In this document: positions 7,828-13,016 of the stretch, piece by piece
Layout: every line of letters begins with the position of its first letter
Numbering within the stretch: position 1 is the stretch's first letter
NCBI GenBank assembly: GCA_938008575.1
Contig: CALLKB010000054.1
Coordinates: 1-13,016 of the forward strand
Reading direction: 5' to 3'
DNA length: 13,016 bases
Source of the DNA: an uncultured Cytophagaceae bacterium
GTDB lineage: Bacteria > Bacteroidota > Bacteroidia > Cytophagales > Spirosomataceae
Notes under the pieces: model-generated
The model's database searches: none
What the model was told of the DNA's origin: nothing
Seen by the model: only the letters and a program-made list of their open reading frames with translations
Program-made: the position numbers and the translations under genes

Positions 7828-7858
7828 TTGCTTCATACTATAATTAAAGCTAGTTTTG
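7828..7858 (+). promoter_or_regulatory. Bacteroidota-type promoter of leuA
   Basis: TTG (7828-7830), a 20-nt spacer and TAGTTTTG (7851-7858) fit the consensus. Transcription would start near 7863-7866, leaving a leader of about 18-20 nt that ends in the A-rich AGCAAACAAAACAAT just before the ATG. Upstream, the 213-nt ilvA-leuA gap (7671-7883) is very AT-rich. It also holds a small hairpin with a TTCG loop (CTAAT/ATTAG, 7796-7809) of unknown relevance. Confidence 0.68.
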
Positions 7859-7883
7859 TAATCGATTTAGCAAACAAAACAAT

Positions 7884-9023
7884 ATGAGCAACCGCATTCA
7901 AATCTTTGATACTACGTTACGTGATGGGGAACAAGTTCCCGGCTGTCAATTAAACCGCGAGGAAAAAGTTGAAGTAGCTCTAGAACTCGAAAAGTTAGGT
8001 GTCGATATCATTGAAGCGGGTTTTCCCATTTCATCTCCGGGTGATTTTGCGTCTGTTAAAGCGATTGCAGAAGCTGTTAAAGAACCGACAGTTTGTGCTC
8101 TTACGCGTGCTAAAAAAGAAGATATCGATGCGGCTGTAGAAGCTTTAAAGCCCGCACGTCACCCACGTATTCATACGGGAATCGGTGCATCGGATGTACA
8201 TATTAAACATAAATTCAATTCTACACGGGAAGAGATTATCGAACGTGGCGTTTGGGCTGTCAAATATGCCAAATCTTTCGTGGAAGATGTAGAATTCTTT
8301 GCCGAAGATGCTGGTCGGGCAGATTTACCTTTCCTTGCTAAATTAACTTCCGAGGTGATCAAGGCGGGTGCCACGGTTGTGAACTTGCCAGATACGACGG
8401 GTTACTTATTGCCAAATCAAATGTATGATCGCATTTCGTATTTATACGAGCATGTTGATAATATACATCAGGCTACGATTTCCATGCACAATCACAATGA
8501 TTTAGGCTTAGCGACAGCAAATACCATTGCAGGTATTCAGGCAGGAGCTCGTCAAGTGGAGGTTACCATCAATGGTATCGGTGAGCGTGCGGGTAATACT
8601 TCCTTGGAAGAAGTTGCCATGATTTTAAATGTACACAAGGATTTAGGTTATTCGACAGGAATTAATCCTAAGTATTTATATCCAACGAGCAATTTGGTTT
8701 CCAATTTAATGGGTATGCCCGTGCAGGCTAATAAAGCGGTTGTAGGAGCGAACGCTTTTGCACACTCTTCTGGCATTCACCAAGACGGATTCTTGAAGCA
8801 TGCGCAAAATTATGAAATCATGAATCCGGAAGATGTGGGTGTGCCATCATCTGCTATTGTCTTAACCTCTCGTTCTGGTCGGGCGGCCTTACGCCACCGC
8901 TTAAGTCTTTTAGGATTTGATTTTGAGAAACCGGAATTAGATAAGATTTACACGCGTTTCCTTTTGATGGCCGATGCGCGAAAAATGATCCATGATGCGG
9001 ATCTAAAAGAATTAATTGGCTAG
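7884..9023 (+). CDS. leuA: 2-isopropylmalate synthase, short form without the C-terminal regulatory domain
   Basis: Condenses acetyl-CoA with 2-oxoisovalerate, the committed step to leucine. The TIM-barrel catalytic domain shows FDTTLRDGEQ (residues 8-17; Arg13, Asp14, Glu16), the metal ligands His202 and His204 in MHNHNDLGLA, and NGIGERAGN (230-238). The linker subdomain follows, with FAHSSGIHQDG (292-302), ENYEIM-like QNYEIMNPEDVG and LTSRSGRAALRHR, features that point to LeuA rather than homocitrate or citramalate synthase. Compared with E. coli LeuA (523 aa), the protein ends at the equivalent of the DYDLEAL segment (here DADLKELIG, 379 aa). The whole ~130-residue leucine-binding domain is therefore missing. 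The stop codon is 7 nt from the end of a convergent gene, so no remnant of the domain follows. leuB, leuC and leuD are not adjacent. ATG start at 7884 is preceded by an A-rich leader. Confidence 0.93.
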   Translation: MSNRIQIFDTTLRDGEQVPGCQLNREEKVEVALELEKLGVDIIEAGFPISSPGDFASVKAIAEAVKEPTVCALTRAKKEDIDAAVEALKPARHPRIHTGIGASDVHIKHKFNSTREEIIERGVWAVKYAKSFVEDVEFFAEDAGRADLPFLAKLTSEVIKAGATVVNLPDTTGYLLPNQMYDRISYLYEHVDNIHQATISMHNHNDLGLATANTIAGIQAGARQVEVTINGIGERAGNTSLEEVAMILNVHKDLGYSTGINPKYLYPTSNLVSNLMGMPVQANKAVVGANAFAHSSGIHQDGFLKHAQNYEIMNPEDVGVPSSAIVLTSRSGRAALRHRLSLLGFDFEKPELDKIYTRFLLMADARKMIHDADLKELIG

Positions 9024-9030
9024 ATTACTT

Positions 9031-10494
9031 TTAGCGAATGGTTGAAAAAGAAGATTTTTCGATGTTTATCGGAAGATCTTCTTTCATTTTCACGCTATGG
9101 CTCAACGAGTTTATGTGCAAAAAGCAAAATGCTTTGTTATTTTGAGTCACAAGTAGCGTACCCTCCCCATTTACTTCGAATTCTTTTATTCCTTTTTCGA
9201 AATTGGGCATAGGGGTCAAGACTACATTTTCTGTCAATTTATCTTTTGATTGAATTTTTAAAAGATTGTTTGGAAAATGATATGCGCCAGCATGTTTTAA
9301 CGAATTAACTTCTCGGTCTTGGAACTCATACATCGTATTCAGGTTGAAAACGAGTGCATTGCTCGCATCGACAATCAATCTATGATGTAAATTTTCAAGC
9401 TTAGGTATTGCGGCATTCCAAGATACAACGATCCATATAAGTGCAGGGGCAGCTAAATAGGCGGTTTGTTTGGAAAAGTATTGTTGACCTAGCTGTAATA
9501 GGCCCAAATAGGTTAAAACAACGAATACCGTACCATAGATTAAAAAGCGCTCCGCAAATAAAACCCCAATATCTGCAGCATCAACATCCCCTCTTCCTAT
9601 CGTAATCAATGCTCCCACGGCCATGATTTGAAAAGCTGCTAGTGAGATGAAAAGATAATGACCGTCTTTGCTTGCATGGTACTTATAAAAGAGGATAAGG
9701 GTTTGAATCAGCATAAGTGACCCAAACAAAAGGCTAGTCCAGTAATGATGCCGAACTGCTCCCCCTATGAAAATGATAGCTCCTTGGAGAATAAAAATAA
9801 GTTGATTGAATGAAATGCCAGATGAATGAGCCGAATGGTATCCTTGGAAATATAAAGTGAATATGATTCCCGTAAAAACCCCATAAATCCAAAATTTGCT
9901 GTCTTTTTGATAGATGAGTAACAGTAATACAAGCAGCAAAAATGTTAATCCATCCGTAATTACGAGTGGATAAGCTAGAGAAATCCAAATCCCTAAATTT
10001 CTGGTTTGAGCTTGTGAAATCCAATAACAAACGACTAACAAGAATGCCATGGATGCAGTATGCGTTAAAACACCGATCAATGCATAGTTGTCTAAATTTC
10101 CATTAGGAGCAAATAGTAGGCCAATTATGGGAATTAATTGCCAGTATCCCAGTTGAGATTTTTTGATAAATTGATACAAAGGATAAATTAAAATGACCAT
10201 AAAGCCATTTGCTAAAATCGTTAATGTCTTAAAATTAAATTCATGACCGACATAGAAGTAAGCAGCAGAAATAATTCTAGACAAAGGTATGCGATGAATG
10301 TTTCCATGGAATTCAAAACTTCGATGCCAGATGTCCGTCCATGATAATAAGGGTAAGTCGACAACATATCGAAAATACATGAAATCATCTCCCCAATTCG
10401 GAAAGTTGATTAAATAGGTCGAAAGTCTATAAAAATGAGCTAAAACGATGCAGCTACATGCCGCTAGAATTAAGACTTTTTGTGGGTTTTTCAT
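9031..10494 (-). CDS. Polytopic inner-membrane protein, possible GT-C-fold glycosyltransferase-like
   Basis: 487 residues with about ten or eleven predicted membrane segments (first near 7-27, others roughly between 91 and 360) and a soluble C-terminal tail of about 110-120 residues. I do not recognise a named family. After the first helix, in the first outward loop, there is NWGDDFMYF (Asp36-Asp37), then a histidine-rich stretch ending in NIHRIPLSR (65-73). GRGD...ADIG...ERFLIY lies near residues 300-320. An acidic pair after TM1 and a late Arg/Tyr segment are what GT-C membrane glycosyltransferases (PMT/ArnT-like) often show, so transfer of a sugar from a lipid carrier is a possibility and no more. 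It is translated from an ATG that overlaps the stop of the upstream MscS gene (ATGA), implying one mRNA and coupled translation. Its end is convergent with leuA, 7 nt away. Confidence 0.75.
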   Translation of the reverse strand: MKNPQKVLILAACSCIVLAHFYRLSTYLINFPNWGDDFMYFRYVVDLPLLSWTDIWHRSFEFHGNIHRIPLSRIISAAYFYVGHEFNFKTLTILANGFMVILIYPLYQFIKKSQLGYWQLIPIIGLLFAPNGNLDNYALIGVLTHTASMAFLLVVCYWISQAQTRNLGIWISLAYPLVITDGLTFLLLVLLLLIYQKDSKFWIYGVFTGIIFTLYFQGYHSAHSSGISFNQLIFILQGAIIFIGGAVRHHYWTSLLFGSLMLIQTLILFYKYHASKDGHYLFISLAAFQIMAVGALITIGRGDVDAADIGVLFAERFLIYGTVFVVLTYLGLLQLGQQYFSKQTAYLAAPALIWIVVSWNAAIPKLENLHHRLIVDASNALVFNLNTMYEFQDREVNSLKHAGAYHFPNNLLKIQSKDKLTENVVLTPMPNFEKGIKEFEVNGEGTLLVTQNNKAFCFLHINSLSHSVKMKEDLPINIEKSSFSTIR

Positions 10495-11564
10495 GCGCTA
10501 ACACTACTTGCTAAAGTAATTTTTTCCTGTTCAAGTATCTCCAAAATGCACATGTTAATTCGCTGCTTGGTTTGTTGGTACACCGACAAATCCTTCGTCT
10601 CCACAAAAAACATCACAGAAATGTCCAGTGAATAAGGTCCAAAGCCCTCAAAGACAACCTTGGGTTCTTTTTTCTTACATAAGTTTTCTTTCAAGATGCC
10701 TGCTGTGATCGATTCAATAGCAGCATTGATTTGCGCTGGAGTCGTTTTTAAGCCACAGGTAATGTTGAATTTGGCTCTACGATAATCTCGCTCAGTCAGG
10801 TTTTCCAAAGATTGCGAGGTCAGTAATCGATTAGGAATAACGATGAGATTTCCATCATTTCCTCGTAATCGGGTGCTACGAAAACCAATTTTCTCGATAT
10901 CGCCTGAAATTACTCCTACCTGAATACTGTCGCCTACGACGAAGGGTAGGTCTAAGAAAATCGTGAAGGAAGCAAAGAGATTTTCCAAGGTTTCCCGGGC
11001 AGCTAATGCCAAAGCCAATCCTCCAAGTCCCAATCCCGTGATTAAAGCCACCACATCCACCTCAAAAACTCGACCTAATAAAACAAAGCCCGCACCCGCA
11101 ATAATAAAAACGAGTGAAAGGTCGTTTAAAAATGGAATGAATTGCTGCTTGGATTTTTGCTCGATGCCTTGCCATTTGACTTGGGCAACGAGTATCCCCA
11201 CTTTCATTAAGCGGATAATAATCCAAGTAATCGTTAAGATTAATGCGGTTTCAAACGCTTTGGAAATCAAGAATCGAATCCCAAAATTTTCGATGGATAC
11301 CCAATGCCAGGTGTCCGGAATGTGTAAGTTTTGTGCCGCTAAATAAAGGAAGATCCAAAAAATCAACAATTCAAAAGGCTTGCGTAACAAATGCACACAA
11401 TCTTGAATGCTGATGGACGAATGCGGGAAAAAGCGCAAGACGATTTTGGAAAACGTATTTGAAAAAAAACGACGTAAGATTAAACCTACTAATATAATCG
11501 CAACGAATAGGATGAAATCAATCGCTGAGTTTTCTAAAAAATACCAATTGCTTAAGCGCTCCAT
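10491..11564 (-). CDS. MscS-family small-conductance mechanosensitive channel
   Basis: 357-aa inner-membrane channel that would open under membrane tension to release solutes on osmotic downshock. Membrane segments are near residues 14-32, 64-78, 103-121 and 148-165, followed by the pore-lining helix VVALITGLGLGGLALALAAR (171-190), rich in Gly/Ala as in E. coli MscS TM3. Next comes the typical stretch LFASFTIFLDLPFVVGDSI and the beta domain (~205-265, with VIPNRLL). A C-terminal alpha/beta region (~270-350) completes the fold. It therefore has one more predicted helix than E. coli MscS (three), like several larger family members. It is the first gene of a two-gene - strand operon with the membrane protein gene at 9031-10494 (4-nt overlap), and it is divergent from the outer-membrane barrel gene. 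Which MscS subgroup it belongs to cannot be settled by eye. Confidence 0.94.
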   Translation of the reverse strand: MERLSNWYFLENSAIDFILFVAIILVGLILRRFFSNTFSKIVLRFFPHSSISIQDCVHLLRKPFELLIFWIFLYLAAQNLHIPDTWHWVSIENFGIRFLISKAFETALILTITWIIIRLMKVGILVAQVKWQGIEQKSKQQFIPFLNDLSLVFIIAGAGFVLLGRVFEVDVVALITGLGLGGLALALAARETLENLFASFTIFLDLPFVVGDSIQVGVISGDIEKIGFRSTRLRGNDGNLIVIPNRLLTSQSLENLTERDYRRAKFNITCGLKTTPAQINAAIESITAGILKENLCKKKEPKVVFEGFGPYSLDISVMFFVETKDLSVYQQTKQRINMCILEILEQEKITLASSVSA

Positions 11565-11587
11565 GCGGGATTCTCAAATTATGATTT

Positions 11588-11595
11588 CAAATATA
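11588..11595 (-). promoter_or_regulatory. Candidate -7 element for the MscS operon
   Basis: Read on the - strand, this is TATATTTG, a perfect TAnnTTTG match, lying 24-31 nt upstream of the MscS ATG (11564). No clear TTG lies 19-21 nt further upstream, so the call rests on the -7 element alone. Confidence 0.42.
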
Positions 11596-11674
11596 GCTAA
11601 TATCTTACTCGATTATGAAAAAAATTACGACCTTTGCAGACTTGAAAGATATAAAAGGGAGGAATTTTAACCGC

Positions 11675-12988
11675 ATGATTTACAATCAATTGACTCAATT
11701 AAATAAAAAGGTTTTGGCATCTTTAGGGCTTATGCTCAACTTGATTGCCACTTGCTTGCCGAGTACAAACGCACAAACTATTGTCAATTCCCCGCTTTCC
11801 TACATCGGAATGGGTGAATTATATACGCCTGAAACGCCTTCGAATTCCATGATGGGTGGAATCGGGGTTTCCAATTCCAATGGTATTTATTCCAACCAAA
11901 TCAACCCTGCATTATTAGTTCGTAACCATTACACCATGTTCGAAGCAGGTGTTAATGTCGAATTGAAAGACATGCAAGATTACCGCCAGCGCCAACAAGT
12001 TTTAGGGGGCAATTACCAGTCGGTGAATCTTACCGTTCCTGTCATTCAAAACCGCTGGACGATGTCTTTTGGCGTTCGTCCTTATTCATCAGTGAATTAC
12101 GAAACACGTTCATATCGCCGACTAAATGTGTTAGGCGTAGATAGTTTATTGTACACCTATAAAGGTGATGGGGGAGTAAGTAAACTGAGCATTTCGAATG
12201 GTGTTCGTATCGGAAAAGAACTTTACATAGGTCTAGAAATGGGCTTTTTGTTCGGCGTAGTTAACCGCAATGTAGGAACTCAAAACCTGTCTGACGGTCA
12301 GTATTATAAGATTCAATTAGAAAATCAATCCCAATACAACGACATAACTTTCAAGGCTGGAGCCGCTTGGCGTAAGGTTCTCAAAGATGATGTGGTTTTA
12401 AACTTAGGAGCTACGATGGACTTAAGTCCTACCTTGAATTCTAAAGTTTTAAAACGTTTTGTTACGTATGATTTAGGTGGATTAAATGTGATCAACTCGG
12501 ATACACTGGCGAAAGCACAATCCTTTACCCAGCAATTACCCGTTTCAAGCCGAATTGGTTTTAGTGTTGAACGCTTAGCACACTGGATGGTGGGCGTGGA
12601 TTATGTACGGACTGATTGGTCGAAAGTTGACAACAATTTAGGTCGCAGTACGACTTTGCCTGTAAGCCAACAAATTTCAATCGGTGCTGAATATACACCC
12701 GATTTTGAATCGATTTCGAATTTCTTCAAGCGTGTTACCTATCGTGTAGGGGTGTCTCAAACGACAACACCTTATGATTTTGTCGGTAACGGTAAGTATG
12801 CAAAAGACCAAAGCGTTTCCTTTGGCGTTGCGTTGCCTTTGCGTAATTTCTTGAATTATATTAATGTTTCTTACCAATTAGGTAAACGCGGTTCTCTCGC
12901 TGATAATATGTTGGAAGAACAATATCAACGTTTGGTGATTGGTTTAACCTTAGGTGATATTTGGTTCCGTAAAGTCAAAATTGATTAA
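11675..12988 (+). CDS. Outer-membrane beta-barrel protein, FadL-like type of Bacteroidota
   Basis: A start at 11675 gives a 437-aa protein whose N-terminus is a good Sec signal peptide: a Lys-containing n-region, a hydrophobic stretch (VLASLGLMLNLIATCLPS) and a likely cleavage at TNA|Q. An earlier in-frame ATG at 11615 would add 20 polar residues (MKKITTFADLKDIKGRNFNR) in front and bury the signal, so I reject it. GGGAGG at 11657-11662 is purine-rich, 12 nt before the chosen ATG. The mature protein begins SPLSYIGMGELY..., with MMGGIGVSNSNGIYSNQINPAL. It continues with alternating amphipathic strands and aromatic-rich segments to the end WFRKVKID, a pattern of Bacteroidota outer-membrane proteins annotated as FadL-like or PorV-like. 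It probably forms a 12-16 strand barrel; the ligand is unknown. From memory, barrels of this type often precede lptC in Bacteroidota, and another gene does start 4 nt after its stop. Confidence 0.72.
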   Translation: MIYNQLTQLNKKVLASLGLMLNLIATCLPSTNAQTIVNSPLSYIGMGELYTPETPSNSMMGGIGVSNSNGIYSNQINPALLVRNHYTMFEAGVNVELKDMQDYRQRQQVLGGNYQSVNLTVPVIQNRWTMSFGVRPYSSVNYETRSYRRLNVLGVDSLLYTYKGDGGVSKLSISNGVRIGKELYIGLEMGFLFGVVNRNVGTQNLSDGQYYKIQLENQSQYNDITFKAGAAWRKVLKDDVVLNLGATMDLSPTLNSKVLKRFVTYDLGGLNVINSDTLAKAQSFTQQLPVSSRIGFSVERLAHWMVGVDYVRTDWSKVDNNLGRSTTLPVSQQISIGAEYTPDFESISNFFKRVTYRVGVSQTTTPYDFVGNGKYAKDQSVSFGVALPLRNFLNYINVSYQLGKRGSLADNMLEEQYQRLVIGLTLGDIWFRKVKID

Positions 12989-12992
12989 TCCC

Positions 12993-13016
12993 ATGCTTAG
13001 TCGTTTGAGATTCCTG
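12993..13016 (+). CDS. Start of a downstream gene, cut by the window edge (possibly lptC)
   Basis: ATG at 12993, 4 nt after the barrel gene stop, opens a frame of eight codons (MLSRLRFL) to the window end. A basic, hydrophobic start of this kind suits a signal peptide or membrane anchor such as that of LptC. The tight spacing suggests an operon with the barrel gene. Too short to identify. Confidence 0.35.

Noticed and set aside
7884..9023. Homocitrate or citramalate synthase as the identity of the leuA product.
   Set aside because: The linker motifs (FAHSSGIHQDG, NYEIM.PE, LTSRSGRAA.KHR-like) match LeuA closely and the gene is embedded among ilv genes.
9044..9081. GAAAAA/TTTTTC inverted repeat and the palindrome GAAGATCTTC as a bidirectional terminator between leuA and the - strand gene.
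   Set aside because: They lie inside the coding region of the - strand gene, the first is AT-only, and neither has a following T-run in a suitable place.
11724..11750. Lipoprotein signal (Cys in LIATC) at the start of the barrel protein.
   Set aside because: Thr precedes the Cys instead of Gly/Ala/Ser, and a normal signal-peptidase I site (TNA|Q) follows a few residues later.

Overview
The window looks like chromosomal DNA of a member of the Bacteroidota, most likely the Cytophagales. Three upstream regions carry the Bacteroidota-type promoter (TTG or TTTG, 19-21 nt, then TAnnTTTG). Start codons are mostly preceded by A-rich stretches rather than Shine-Dalgarno sites. The window also holds a FadL-like outer-membrane barrel of a Bacteroidota style and a fungal-like ketol-acid reductoisomerase of the sort I associate with this phylum. 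The genus assignment is a guess.

Layout. Nucleotides 1-1362 are the 3' part of an ABC exporter half-transporter whose start lies outside the window. Nucleotides 1463-9023 are a branched-chain amino acid cluster, all on the + strand: ilvD, ilvB, ilvN, ilvC, then a strong terminator, then ilvA with its own promoter, then leuA with its own promoter. On the - strand, an MscS-type mechanosensitive channel gene (10491-11564) is followed, with a 4-nt ATGA overlap, by a gene for a polytopic membrane protein with GT-C-like hints (9031-10494). This pair is convergent with leuA. An outer-membrane barrel gene (11675-12988, +) diverges from the channel gene, and the first eight codons of another gene sit at the right edge.

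How the genes work together. IlvA makes 2-oxobutanoate from threonine. IlvB/IlvN (acetohydroxyacid synthase), IlvC and IlvD turn pyruvate and 2-oxobutanoate into the keto-acid precursors of valine, leucine and isoleucine. LeuA diverts 2-oxoisovalerate towards leucine. leuB, leuC, leuD and the transaminase ilvE are not in the window and must be elsewhere.

The main point of interest is regulatory. IlvA (332 aa) and LeuA (379 aa) both stop at the end of the catalytic region and lack the C-terminal domain that gives isoleucine or leucine feedback in the well-known long forms. IlvN still has an ACT domain with the residues linked to valine sensing. An 8-bp inverted repeat overlaps the ilvD promoter and is a candidate operator. 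The ilvA transcript should be leaderless or nearly so. I see no CRISPR array, insertion sequence, tRNA, rRNA or prophage gene, and no convincing new multi-gene system.
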